From: Acidobacteriota bacterium
Lineage (GTDB): Bacteria; Acidobacteriota; Holophagae; Thermotomaculales; Thermotomaculaceae
Assembly (NCBI GenBank): GCA_027038695.1
Contig: JALWHA010000162.1
Span: 1-11,232, forward strand
Length of the DNA: 11,232 nucleotides
Direction of reading: 5' to 3'
In this document: piece after piece, positions 1 through 6,560 of the stretch
Layout: every line of letters starts with the position of its first letter
Position numbering within the stretch: the first letter of the stretch is position 1
Notes under the pieces: model-generated
The model's database searches: none
What the model saw: the letters and a program-made list of their open reading frames with translations, nothing else
Told to the model about the DNA's origin: nothing
Made by a program: the position numbers and the translations under genes

Positions 1-150
1 ACGGAAAGGTTTAAATCTAAAGATGTTGACCTTGATTTAATTCCCAAATACGCGGAAGTTGTGCAAAAATGCCTTGAAGTCAAATACAATTCAATTAAAG
101 AAGTTTACAAAGATATAGAAAACATAACAGAGTTTTTTTCTGTTTTGTGA
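1..150 (+). CDS. C-terminal fragment of an unrecognised protein
   Basis: An open frame runs from the first base of the window to a TGA at 148-150 and gives the last 49 residues of a protein that starts outside the window. The fragment is rich in Lys, Glu, Val and Ile and looks helical (IPKYAEVVQKCLEVKY, then IKEVYKDIENITEFF), ending in SVL. I do not recognise the family from this tail. It is convergent with the activase gene, whose stop lies five bases further on, so the two transcription units meet with almost no spacer. That it is coding is supported by the uninterrupted frame, AT-rich codon use like its neighbours, and the close fit to the next gene's end. Confidence 0.6.
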   Translation, partial: TERFKSKDVDLDLIPKYAEVVQKCLEVKYNSIKEVYKDIENITEFFSVL

Positions 151-155
151 TTATT

Positions 156-920
156 TTATCCTTCCAATGCGAATATTGCGGCGCCGTATGCACCGATAAT
201 TTGAGGGTGAGGCGGCATTACAATTTCATAGCCAGTCTCTTCTTCAAGCATTTTCTTTATAGCACTGTTTTTCGCAACTCCCCCTGAAAGCATTAAAGGG
301 GGGGTAAAGGCAACGGAGTTTATCATTCCCACAATTCTTGTTACAAGCCCTCTGTGCAACCCCTTTAGTATTGCGTCAACCTCTTCCCCGTATGCAAGAA
401 GGGATATTATTTCAGATTCCGCAAATACTGTGCAGGTTGAGGATATTTTCAACTCTTTTTTTGCGTTTAACGCTATTTCCCCTATCTTTTCAACGGGGAT
501 TTCCATTCTTGCCGCAGTGTGTTCAAGAAACCTTCCTGTTCCAGCGGAGCATTTGTCGTTCATTGTAAAGTCAAGCACCCTTCCATACCTGTCAATTACT
601 ATTACCTTGCTGTCCTGCCCCCCTATGTCAACCAATGTGCCTCCGTGGTTTAGTGTGTGAAATATCCCCTTTGCGTGGCAGGTGATTTCTGTCATCTGTT
701 TTTTTGCCTGTTCAACCAATTTTCTCCCATAGCCGGTGGAGACAATAGGGATATTTTCACTATCACATTCCCTCTTTGCTTTTTCAATCAAACCGTTAAC
801 CTGCTCTTTTATCTTAGGTTTTGTGTTTTCAATGTGTTTAAACACTATTTTGTAATTTTCGTCAATAACCGCTATTTTTACGGTTGTTGAGCCTACATCA
901 ATTCCCATTGCTTTAGCCAT
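156..920 (-). CDS. Acyl-CoA dehydratase/reductase activase (HgdC/BcrA/BadF-type ATPase)
   Basis: This 254-residue protein belongs to the BadF/BadG/BcrA/HgdC ATPase family of the ASKHA fold, which couples ATP hydrolysis to transfer of one low-potential electron into a partner 2-hydroxyacyl-CoA dehydratase or benzoyl-CoA reductase. Visible signatures are the phosphate-1 motif GIDVGSTTVK (residues 6-15), phosphate-2 DIGGQDSK (98-105) and the adenosine motif SGGVAKN (212-218). The two cysteines that bridge a [4Fe-4S] cluster across the homodimer in the family are present: Cys124 in NDKCSAGTGR and Cys163 in SSTCTVFAESE. The length is normal for single-domain activases (about 250-270). It is the last gene of the operon: its ATG overlaps the end of the upstream subunit by 8 bases, with AGGAG six bases before the start. 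The family call is firm. The substrate of the partner enzyme is unknown. Confidence 0.95.
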   Translation of the reverse strand: MAKAMGIDVGSTTVKIAVIDENYKIVFKHIENTKPKIKEQVNGLIEKAKRECDSENIPIVSTGYGRKLVEQAKKQMTEITCHAKGIFHTLNHGGTLVDIGGQDSKVIVIDRYGRVLDFTMNDKCSAGTGRFLEHTAARMEIPVEKIGEIALNAKKELKISSTCTVFAESEIISLLAYGEEVDAILKGLHRGLVTRIVGMINSVAFTPPLMLSGGVAKNSAIKKMLEEETGYEIVMPPHPQIIGAYGAAIFALEG

Positions 921-2250
921 GGCTTACTCCTAACATTTCAAAGAATGATTCTATCCTTATTGCGACCTGTTCTTCCGAATAGGCGTTTTCGTCATTCTGA
1001 TCCGCTTCCAACAACATTGCGGGGATTCCAAATCCTTCAATAAGTTTGTTTCTCTCGTCCATCTGCCCCATTGAATAGGGCTTGCAGGAGCGGTCTGAAT
1101 GTAATATTACGCCGTCTAACTTAAAACTTTTAACCATATTTATCATTGTTTTTAACTTGTGCCCTGCCCCTCTGTTTAGAATTGGCGAGAGGTAAACCCT
1201 TGCCATAACCTCAAATTCGTCTTTTTTTAAGTCCATCAGCGGGGCAAGTTCCCCCCAGGCATAGGTATAGGTTGAAATTGGGATAGTTATCCCCCTTTCG
1301 GCAAGTTTTAATGCAAGTTCCCTCATCTTAAACCATATAGGCAAATTGTCCCACAAAAGCCTTCTTTTTTCCTTTTTAATTGCACCCTTCCCCATATTCA
1401 CCCTTGATTTTACCTCTTTGTACATTGCGTTGTAATAGTCAACCGTTTCCTTATCCCCCCTCATTTCAACAATGGGTGCCATAAAAACAAACTGGTCAAA
1501 CACTGTTAAGGGGGAAGGCCTTTCGGCACATAAATTTAAAATTTCAAGCCACAATTCCGTTGCGTCTTTTGAGAGTTTTATAACATTTTTTAAATCCTTT
1601 TCCCTTAATGTTTTGCCTGCAATTCTCTCGGCAACGGGAAGGAGAGAGTCTTTTAATTGTTTTTTTACATACTCAACCTGATGGGGCTCTATCTCTTTAT
1701 AAATAAAGGGAGTGTCAATTATGACAAGCGGTATGTTTAAATGTTGCTGAAGCATTCTGTACCAATGCAACACAGTTTGACATATATTTGAGCAGGCAAC
1801 AAGCAAATCAGGTTTAGGGAGTTTTCCCGCAGGGGTTTTTCCGCTTAAAAGAGAGCCTATATCCGTTCTTACATAGGAGCAGACATTGTTTGAAAGCCCG
1901 CTTTTTTCAGCGGTTTCAATTAAACCCATCTGAACCTTTCTTGCCCCGCATAATGCTGCGTGGTTTTCAGGATAGATTAGAAAAAACCCCAATGCTTTTA
2001 AAATTTCAACAGGCGCTCCGCTTGTTATCCAGGCAACAGGCTTTAGCCCTTCAACATACCTGCCCTTAAAGTAATGGGAAGAGACAAACTCTTTTGTGTA
2101 TGCGGTTATTTTCAAAGGCGGGTTTAGGGGGGAGTTTTCCCCTGTTAAATGACCAATCTTTCTTTCACCTTTTTTTCTCTCATACCTTAAATAAGGCTTG
2201 CCTATAAGGTTTGTCATTAAAAAGTATCTTGCCGCTTTTAGAATATTCAT
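913..2250 (-). CDS. 2-hydroxyacyl-CoA dehydratase D-component family subunit (larger, HgdA/FldB-like)
   Basis: This 445-residue protein is of the 2-hydroxyglutaryl-CoA dehydratase D-component family, which binds a [4Fe-4S] cluster and an acyl-CoA as one half of a heterodimer. Conserved-type cysteine positions are visible: Cys124 (NNVCSYVRTD), Cys153/Cys157 (VACSNICQTV) and Cys389 (HSDRSCKPYSMGQMDERN). The last motif, SCKPYS followed by Q-x-D-x-R, is typical of the larger subunit. The GAPVEILKALG segment (78-88) is the usual N-terminal motif of the family, and the length fits larger subunits. The ATG at 2248-2250 overlaps the TGA of the preceding subunit gene by 4 bases, with GGAG eight bases upstream. 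The end overlaps the activase start by 8 bases, so translational coupling is likely. The physiological acyl-CoA cannot be inferred; a dehydratase, a dearomatising reductase or an uncharacterised reductase are all possible. Confidence 0.92.
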   Translation of the reverse strand: MNILKAARYFLMTNLIGKPYLRYERKKGERKIGHLTGENSPLNPPLKITAYTKEFVSSHYFKGRYVEGLKPVAWITSGAPVEILKALGFFLIYPENHAALCGARKVQMGLIETAEKSGLSNNVCSYVRTDIGSLLSGKTPAGKLPKPDLLVACSNICQTVLHWYRMLQQHLNIPLVIIDTPFIYKEIEPHQVEYVKKQLKDSLLPVAERIAGKTLREKDLKNVIKLSKDATELWLEILNLCAERPSPLTVFDQFVFMAPIVEMRGDKETVDYYNAMYKEVKSRVNMGKGAIKKEKRRLLWDNLPIWFKMRELALKLAERGITIPISTYTYAWGELAPLMDLKKDEFEVMARVYLSPILNRGAGHKLKTMINMVKSFKLDGVILHSDRSCKPYSMGQMDERNKLIEGFGIPAMLLEADQNDENAYSEEQVAIRIESFFEMLGVSHG

Positions 2251-3329
2251 TGCAAAGTCTCCAGAAAAACCTCAAGCCTTGTTATTGCCTGCTGGGATAA
2301 CTCCTGGTTTATGTCTGTATCAATCAGAATGGATTTTATCCCCTCTTCCCTTAACCCCTTTCTCAATTGTGGCAGATAAAAGTACTCCTGTTCGCAGAAT
2401 GTTACTATATAAAAAATAACCCCTTTTGAGTTTGTTCTCTCTGCCATTTCAAGCAGGTTTTGAAGTCTTGCTTCAACGTTGTCTCCCCTTGAGGGCTCGG
2501 GAGGAGAGAAGATAAGGGATTTTGCGAGCCTGATAAAAGGGTTGCTTCCCTCGGGTGGGGGATAAAGCCTTCTTCCCGTTATTGCCAGGTCGTCTCCCGC
2601 AACAAAGCCGTTTTTTTCATTTATTATTTTGAAAATCTCCATAGGCTCAGGCAGAAGCCCTGAAAGGATTATAGGGGTTTTGTTAATCGGCTTATCTGTT
2701 TTGTACATTAAATAAACATTGTTTGCAAACTCTATAAACTCCTCTGCAGGCAGAAACTCTTTTGTCCTTATTATTGAGTAAAATTTATAGTCCTCTATAT
2801 CAAGGTATTGCCTTTCGCTTAAAAGTTTTTTTAGCATTCTTGTTGCATTTTCTTCTATCTCAATGTGGCGGAGCAACTCCTCATAATCTGGCTTTTTCCC
2901 TGTAAATTCGCATAGTTGATTGTAAAGTTTTTCAATCTCTTTTGATAAGAAAGAAATGTCAACACTTCTTCTCTCTCTCGGCATATAAAATGTTAAAACC
3001 TTTTGTTTCGGTTTAATAAAGTCCAGAAAAATGCTTCCGAGCCCCTGCAATGAGTCGCAGGTGTGGGGTATGAGTATAAAGTCGCATAAATCTAAATTTC
3101 CCTGTAAATAAAAGGCCAATATGGAATGCGCCACAGAGCAGATATAGGTTTGGATATGAGCTTTGCTTTGGAGTGTGTTAATTTTGGGAGGCCCCCAAAG
3201 TTCAACCGGGAGTATGTTAAAGGCGCGAAAAAGAGCCTTCGGGTAATGGTAAGGGGTAACTGCAACTATCCCGCCTCCATTTGCTTTGAATTTTTTTATA
3301 CTCTCGTTTCTTGACGGAATATTTAGCAT
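2247..3329 (-). CDS. 2-hydroxyacyl-CoA dehydratase D-component family subunit (smaller, HgdB/FldC-like)
   Basis: This 360-residue protein is a second, divergent member of the same D-component family and the likely heterodimer partner of the 445-residue subunit. Cysteines suited to ligate a [4Fe-4S] cluster are Cys64 (TYICSVAHS), Cys91 (IPHTCDSLQG) and Cys312 (TFCEQEYFYLPQLR). The segments SGLLPEP (223-229) and GDDLAITGRR (245-254) match the middle region of these subunits. The length is close to the usual 370-385 residues. It is the first gene of the minus-strand operon, with GGAG at 3335-3338 five bases before the ATG and a promoter candidate just upstream. It overlaps the next gene by ATGA. 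Two separate subunits plus an activase argue against the single-polypeptide double-cubane-cluster proteins related to this family. Confidence 0.9.
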   Translation of the reverse strand: MLNIPSRNESIKKFKANGGGIVAVTPYHYPKALFRAFNILPVELWGPPKINTLQSKAHIQTYICSVAHSILAFYLQGNLDLCDFILIPHTCDSLQGLGSIFLDFIKPKQKVLTFYMPRERRSVDISFLSKEIEKLYNQLCEFTGKKPDYEELLRHIEIEENATRMLKKLLSERQYLDIEDYKFYSIIRTKEFLPAEEFIEFANNVYLMYKTDKPINKTPIILSGLLPEPMEIFKIINEKNGFVAGDDLAITGRRLYPPPEGSNPFIRLAKSLIFSPPEPSRGDNVEARLQNLLEMAERTNSKGVIFYIVTFCEQEYFYLPQLRKGLREEGIKSILIDTDINQELSQQAITRLEVFLETLQ

Positions 3330-3352
3330 ATTTACTCCAAATTTTGTTGATA

Positions 3353-3382
3353 ATTCTATCAGTTAAAGGTATTGTATTTCAA
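3353..3382 (-). promoter_or_regulatory. Candidate sigma-70 promoter of the dehydratase operon
   Basis: Read on the minus strand, TTGAAA (3377-3382) and TAGAAT (3353-3358) are separated by 18 bases; each matches the -35 or -10 consensus at five of six positions. The -10 lies 23 bases before the ATG of the first dehydratase gene, leaving a short leader that contains the GGAG. It sits in the only non-coding gap upstream of the operon. This is a motif match in AT-rich DNA, so it is moderately supported. Confidence 0.5.
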
Positions 3383-3393
3383 GATTAAAAGTT

Positions 3394-3422
3394 TTGTTAT
3401 TCCTTGTGAGTTAAGATAAAAT
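3394..3422 (+). promoter_or_regulatory. Candidate sigma-70 promoter of the DedA-acylphosphatase unit
   Basis: TTGTTA (3394-3399) and TAAAAT (3417-3422) are separated by exactly 17 bases, about 20 bases before the chosen start of the DedA-like gene. It lies back to back with the minus-strand promoter of the dehydratase operon; the two -35 boxes are only 11 bases apart. The spacing and position are good, but the -35 matches at only four of six positions. Confidence 0.5.
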
Positions 3423-3432
3423 ACTTGGACGT

Positions 3433-3438
3433 AGGAGG
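3433..3438 (+). promoter_or_regulatory. Ribosome binding site that decides the start of the DedA-like gene
   Basis: AGGAGG lies four bases before ATG 3443-3445. An in-frame TTG at 3425 would place this full Shine-Dalgarno inside the coding region, so the ATG is preferred and six N-terminal residues are dropped from the longest open frame. Confidence 0.75.
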
Positions 3439-3442
3439 ATTG

Positions 3443-4027
3443 ATGATAAGAAAGTGGAAAGAAAGGATAAGAAAGGCAGCAGATTCGGAATATGCTCTTG
3501 TTTTTCTGTGTCTAACCTCGTTCGCGGAGAGTTCTTTTTTTATTATACCCCCCGATTCCCTCCTGACGCCAATGTGCCTGTTTGACCCTAAAAAATGGAA
3601 AAAGTTTGCTTTTTTCACCACTTTATTTTCGGTATTGGGCGGAGTTTTCGGATACGGGATAGGCATGTTTTTATTTAACCAGGTGGCAAAGCCGATAATT
3701 GATTTTTACCATTTATGGGCAAAGTTTGACTATGTTAAAACCCTCTATGCGAATTACGATTTTTTAGTAGTCTTTGTTGCCGGATTAACCCCTCTTCCCT
3801 ATAAGGTTTTTACCATTGCCGCAGGGGTATTTAAAATGAATTTAATAGGTTTTGTGTTTGCTTCAATTTTCGGCAGGGGGATAAGGTTTTACATAGAGGC
3901 TTTCCTTGTTGCAAGGTTCGGGGAAGAGGCACTTGAGTTTTTAGAGAAGCACTTCGTTCTTGCAACCGTTGTTATCGCATTGATTGTTGTTGCAGGGTTT
4001 TTGATATATTCCTATTTTTTGAGGTAG
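3443..4027 (+). CDS. DedA/VTT-domain inner-membrane protein (YqaA-like)
   Basis: This 194-residue integral membrane protein belongs to the DedA/SNARE-associated (VTT) superfamily, closest in character to the YqaA-type proteins. A basic N-terminus (MIRKWKERIRK) precedes a hydrophobic stretch (18-35) holding Glu29 and PPD (36-38). A glycine-rich membrane segment follows (57-78). The re-entrant-loop region has the motif GLTPLPYKVFTIAAG (114-128), then GRGIRFY (144-150) and a C-terminal transmembrane helix (172-192). DedA-family proteins have been linked to undecaprenyl-phosphate or phosphatidylethanolamine translocation and to membrane homeostasis; which substrate applies here is unknown. The gene ends 3 bases before the acylphosphatase start, so the pair is probably co-transcribed. 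Confidence 0.85.
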   Translation: MIRKWKERIRKAADSEYALVFLCLTSFAESSFFIIPPDSLLTPMCLFDPKKWKKFAFFTTLFSVLGGVFGYGIGMFLFNQVAKPIIDFYHLWAKFDYVKTLYANYDFLVVFVAGLTPLPYKVFTIAAGVFKMNLIGFVFASIFGRGIRFYIEAFLVARFGEEALEFLEKHFVLATVVIALIVVAGFLIYSYFLR

Positions 4028-4030
4028 GAG

Positions 4031-4303
4031 ATGAGGAAGAGGTTTTTTGTTAAAGTTTACGGAAGGGTTCAGGGAGTAGGTTTCAGATATTTCACTCTTA
4101 CCAAGGCCAAACTTTTAGGCATAAACGGGTATGTGAAAAACCTGCCTGACGGAAGTGTTTTTATTGACTGCGAAGGAGACGAGGAAAATCTTGAAATTTT
4201 TCTCGCATATTTACAAGAAGGCCCTCGTTTCGGAGAAGTCGAGAGAATGGAATTAAGGGAAGAAACTCTTAAAGGCTATCTTGATTTTGAGATAAAAAGA
4301 TGA
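4031..4303 (+). CDS. acyP: Acylphosphatase
   Basis: This 90-residue cytoplasmic enzyme hydrolyses carboxyl-phosphate bonds such as acetyl or carbamoyl phosphate. The family signature GRVQGVGFR (residues 11-19) ends in the phosphate-binding Arg19. The catalytic Asn37 lies in GYVKNLPDGSV, 18 residues later, the same spacing as Arg23 and Asn41 in animal acylphosphatases. The length is standard, and the ferredoxin-like core extends to a short FEIKR end. The ATG follows the DedA-like stop by three bases; GAGG at 4021-4024 (inside the upstream gene) gives six bases of spacing, and a second AGGAG directly abuts the ATG. The stop codon lies inside the left arm of a terminator hairpin. The identification is secure; its metabolic role is not shown by context. 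Confidence 0.95.
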   Translation: MRKRFFVKVYGRVQGVGFRYFTLTKAKLLGINGYVKNLPDGSVFIDCEGDEENLEIFLAYLQEGPRFGEVERMELREETLKGYLDFEIKR

Positions 4304-4337
4304 TTGACAATAATTGTCTTTATCTTTTGTTTTTTTG
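4295..4337 (+). terminator. Rho-independent terminator after acylphosphatase
   Basis: AAAAGAT (4295-4301) pairs with ATCTTTT (4322-4328). After a small internal loop (GATT against TTT), GACA (4306-4309) pairs with TGTC (4315-4318). A run of T follows at 4330-4336. The outer stem overlaps the acylphosphatase TGA. GC content of the stem is low, so efficiency is uncertain, but the position at the end of the unit and before a new promoter fits. Confidence 0.6.
4306..4318. repeat. Perfect 13-base palindrome in the pilus operon upstream region
   Basis: GACAAT-A-ATTGTC is a perfect inverted repeat centred at 4312. It forms the top of the terminator hairpin, but it also lies about 75 bases upstream of the sigma-54 -24 element, a normal distance for an activator site. 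Whether it is only terminator stem or also a protein-binding site cannot be told from the sequence. Confidence 0.5.
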
Positions 4338-4379
4338 TGTAATTTTTACCTAAACATTAAAATAAATCCCTTAAGAAAC

Positions 4380-4395
4380 GGGCATGGATATTGCA
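4380..4395 (+). promoter_or_regulatory. Sigma-54 (RpoN) -24/-12 promoter of the minor-pilin operon
   Basis: GGGCATGGATATTGCA matches the RpoN consensus TGGCACGNNNNTTGCA at ten of the twelve defined positions; both mismatches are in the -24 half. The invariant GG (4381-4382) and GC (4393-4394) are separated by exactly 10 bases, as required. Transcription would start near 4405-4407, about 27 bases before the pilV start and upstream of a full AAAGGAGGT Shine-Dalgarno (4421-4429). RpoN with an enhancer-binding protein such as PilR controls pilin genes in several bacteria, which fits the genes downstream. No competing good sigma-70 promoter is evident close by. Confidence 0.75.
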
Positions 4396-4432
4396 GGAAT
4401 ATTAGAGACTAAAAGTCTATAAAGGAGGTCCA

Positions 4433-4825
4433 ATGAGGGGAAACAAAGGGTTTTCAATGATTGAGGTGATGATTGCAGCGGCGATTTTTGCTTTTGCCAT
4501 GCTTGCAATCGCCGGGATGTCTTACACATCGGTTTACCTGGTCAGTTCATCAAACTCAAGGTTTACAGCAACAACCTTAGCCCAGGATGTTATTGAAAAA
4601 GCAAGAAACCACGGGAAAGCCTGGGCGAATAATTTAGATGGCGATTCCAGGTATTTTGATGAAGTGGGCAACGAGATAGACAATCAAGGTAATCAAAACG
4701 GAGTTGTTTTTAGAAGAAGTATAACAACTCAGACTCTTGGGACTGGCACTTTAATGAGAGTTAAAGTTTCGTGGACAGAAAGAGGGGAGGTTAAAAATGT
4801 TGTTCAAAGCGCCGTTATTTACTAA
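4433..4825 (+). CDS. pilV: Type IV pilus minor pilin, PilV-like
   Basis: This 130-residue prepilin begins MRGNKG|FSMIEVMIAAAIFAF. It has a short basic leader, a PilD cleavage site after Gly6, Phe at mature position 1 and the conserved Glu at mature position 5 (Glu11), followed by a hydrophobic N-terminal helix to about residue 37. The small globular part has no cysteines. GFSMIEV and the segment with ATTLAQDVIEKAR (46-58) are typical of PilV/GspI-type minor pilins, which join the priming and tip complex of type IV pili. It is the first gene after the sigma-54 promoter and has a consensus Shine-Dalgarno four bases upstream. Its last 29 bases overlap the next gene in another frame. The class is certain; the PilV assignment rests on motif and gene order. 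Confidence 0.85.
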   Translation: MRGNKGFSMIEVMIAAAIFAFAMLAIAGMSYTSVYLVSSSNSRFTATTLAQDVIEKARNHGKAWANNLDGDSRYFDEVGNEIDNQGNQNGVVFRRSITTQTLGTGTLMRVKVSWTERGEVKNVVQSAVIY

Positions 4826-5825
4826 TAAAAAAGGGTTTACCCTTGTAGAATTAATGGTTGGCACAGTTGTGGCCATGATCGTTATGGGAATGACTTATAC
4901 CATTTTCACTTCTCAATTAAGGCTAACAAAAACAGAAATGAGCATAAACGATCTGCAATTAAACACTCAGACAGCATTAAGGTATCTATCTAAAAAAATG
5001 AGAAATTTGGGTTTCGGAGTAACTACAAAAGTACCGGTTCCTGCTATGATGTGGTATGACGGGGATCAGGGGAGCTCAAGCGGAACATCTTCGCTTTCTA
5101 TATGGCCTAACGATAATCTAATTTCCTCTGATATTGTGGCATTCTATGCTGCCGATGTATCCAGAGATGTTAAAATTACCGGATATGATGTTACATCACA
5201 AAAGGCTGAATTGAAAACTCAATTGTCTCAAGATGATGTCGGTAAACTTATTTTATTCTATGATACTTTAAACCAAAAATACAAGGTGGCCAAAATTAAT
5301 AGTGTAACATTGCCAGATGCAACCACTACAGTCATTGCTTTTTCTTTTGGATGGGGAGGTAACACTTCCGATACTCATAATTTTGCAGGTAATGATGCAA
5401 ATATTTTGGGATATAATCTTTTGTATGTTGATAACAATAATGTTCTTAGAATTGTAACTGCAAATGACAACACCCCTTTGATGAACAATGTTCTTTCTCT
5501 TCAGGTTGCCGTTGGGGTAGATACAGATAGTGATAATATTGTAGATAACTGGACTTATAATGAAAGTGATTTATCTTCCCTGTATGAGGTGAAAGCATTG
5601 AAAATTTTTATAGTTACAGCAACATCAAAAGAGCAAAAGGGTGTTTCAGTAAGCGTTATGGATAGAATAAATCAGATAAATCAAGATTCCGGAGGTATAT
5701 GGAACCAGGAGGTCGGCTGGAATGCTGTTTTAAGCGATTATCAGCAGAAACACGGAACTTTGCCAGGAGTGCCAAGGGTTTATTCGTTCGGTTGTGAGTT
5801 GAGAAATGTATATACGTGTAATTAG
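4797..5825 (+). CDS. pilW: Type IV pilus minor pilin, PilW-like
   Basis: This 342-residue prepilin has its peptidase site after Gly13 (TNKKG|FTLVELMVG), Glu at mature position 5 (Glu18) and a hydrophobic helix to about residue 38. The helical QTALRYLSKKMRNLGFG segment (58-74) is typical of PilW/GspJ-like pilins. A large beta-rich globular domain follows. It contains an acidic loop, D242-x-D244-x-D246-N-x-x-D250, of the Ca-binding DxDxDGxxD type, and a close pair of cysteines at the C-terminus (Cys333, Cys341) that could form a disulphide. The ATG at 4797 lies inside the end of pilV, with GGGGAGG at 4784-4790 six bases upstream, so translation is probably coupled. By family knowledge it acts with PilV and PilX in the minor-pilin complex carrying PilY1. 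Confidence 0.88.
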   Translation: MLFKAPLFTNKKGFTLVELMVGTVVAMIVMGMTYTIFTSQLRLTKTEMSINDLQLNTQTALRYLSKKMRNLGFGVTTKVPVPAMMWYDGDQGSSSGTSSLSIWPNDNLISSDIVAFYAADVSRDVKITGYDVTSQKAELKTQLSQDDVGKLILFYDTLNQKYKVAKINSVTLPDATTTVIAFSFGWGGNTSDTHNFAGNDANILGYNLLYVDNNNVLRIVTANDNTPLMNNVLSLQVAVGVDTDSDNIVDNWTYNESDLSSLYEVKALKIFIVTATSKEQKGVSVSVMDRINQINQDSGGIWNQEVGWNAVLSDYQQKHGTLPGVPRVYSFGCELRNVYTCN

Positions 5826-5836
5826 GGGAGGAGAAT

Positions 5837-6559
5837 ATGTTTAATAATAAAGGTGCGGCAACTTTAACCGCAACAATCATAATCTTAATGTTATTAAGTG
5901 TTTTAGGCATGACTTTACTCTACCTGTCAAAGTCAAGCATAAAGATCGCAACAAGTTTTGAAAAAAACGAGCAGGCTTTCAATGTCGCGGAATCCGGGCT
6001 TGAAAATATAGTAAATACCAGGCTAACAACTTACAATGATATTATCACTTACCTTTTTTACAATCCTTCAAATTTAGACTCATTGCCTGACCAAAGGTTT
6101 GCGGATTTTGACGGGCTTTTAAACGGACAGGGCAATTTAGGCCAACTATATTCAGCATATTACTCTCATTTCCCTTTTCTTACAGGTTCTTATGTGGTGG
6201 ACAGGGGAGACCCTTCAACCACATCTGACGATGTTGTTGGGGAATATTATATCAGGGTTATTGATAACGATATTTTTATAGATGAAGACGGCAATTATTT
6301 GAAAAATCAGCTTGAAGACGAAGATGGAGACCCGAATAACAATGTTGTTCAGGCAAATATGAGAATAGATAGAGATAGGAATTTCTTTGTCCAGGCAAGA
6401 GGAATAATCAGACAGGGAAATAGAATTTTGGGGACAAAGCTAATAACGGTAAGAATATGCGCGATTGAACAATCTTCAGGGACTCAAAAAGGCGGTTCCG
6501 CGGCAAACACTAATGTTGCCAAAAGATACTGTGTACAGGCAAATTATATATCACAATAA
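5837..6559 (+). CDS. pilX: Type IV pilus minor pilin, PilX-like
   Basis: This 240-residue protein has a class III leader MFNNKG|AATLTATIIILMLL and a hydrophobic helix to about residue 30. The conserved PilX N-terminal motif NEQAFNVAESGLEN (44-57) corresponds to the (A/Q)AFxAAEAGL motif of the family. Mature position 5 is Thr, not Glu; PilX/GspK-type pilins often lack this Glu and are thought to sit at the tip. The globular part has a strongly acidic stretch (about 143-181) including DEDGDPNNN, and two cysteines (Cys208, Cys232). It begins 11 bases after pilW, preceded by GGGGAGGAG, and is followed 12 bases later by pilY1. The identification is good from motif plus gene order. Confidence 0.88.
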   Translation: MFNNKGAATLTATIIILMLLSVLGMTLLYLSKSSIKIATSFEKNEQAFNVAESGLENIVNTRLTTYNDIITYLFYNPSNLDSLPDQRFADFDGLLNGQGNLGQLYSAYYSHFPFLTGSYVVDRGDPSTTSDDVVGEYYIRVIDNDIFIDEDGNYLKNQLEDEDGDPNNNVVQANMRIDRDRNFFVQARGIIRQGNRILGTKLITVRICAIEQSSGTQKGGSAANTNVAKRYCVQANYISQ

Positions 6560-6560
6560 A

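Noticed and set aside
126..144. Hairpin AACAGA/TCTGTT as a terminator for the convergent genes at the left edge
   Set aside because: Only six weak base pairs, inside the last codons of the partial gene, with the T run in the loop and not after the stem.
298..304. G7 run (C7 in coding sense) in the activase gene as a phase-variation tract
   Set aside because: It encodes conserved-looking Pro-Pro in frame, is short, and the gene is a metabolic enzyme with an intact reading frame.
3425..3442. TTG start giving a longer DedA-like protein
   Set aside because: The extra codons would include the AGGAGG Shine-Dalgarno that serves the ATG at 3443.
3397..3666. Minus-strand open frame of 89 codons opposite the DedA-like gene
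   Set aside because: It lies antisense to a clear membrane-protein gene and spans its promoter, shows no recognisable motif and has no good ribosome site.
4406..4418. Inverted repeat AGACT-AAA-AGTCT in the pilV leader
   Set aside because: Five base pairs with a three-base loop; too small to claim a regulatory hairpin, although it begins at the predicted transcription start.
4859..4874. Second sigma-54-like match TGGCACAGTTGTGGCC
   Set aside because: The GG-N10-GC spacing fits but the -12 half is TGGC, it lies inside the pilW coding region over the conserved prepilin helix, and the next gene start is almost 1 kb away.
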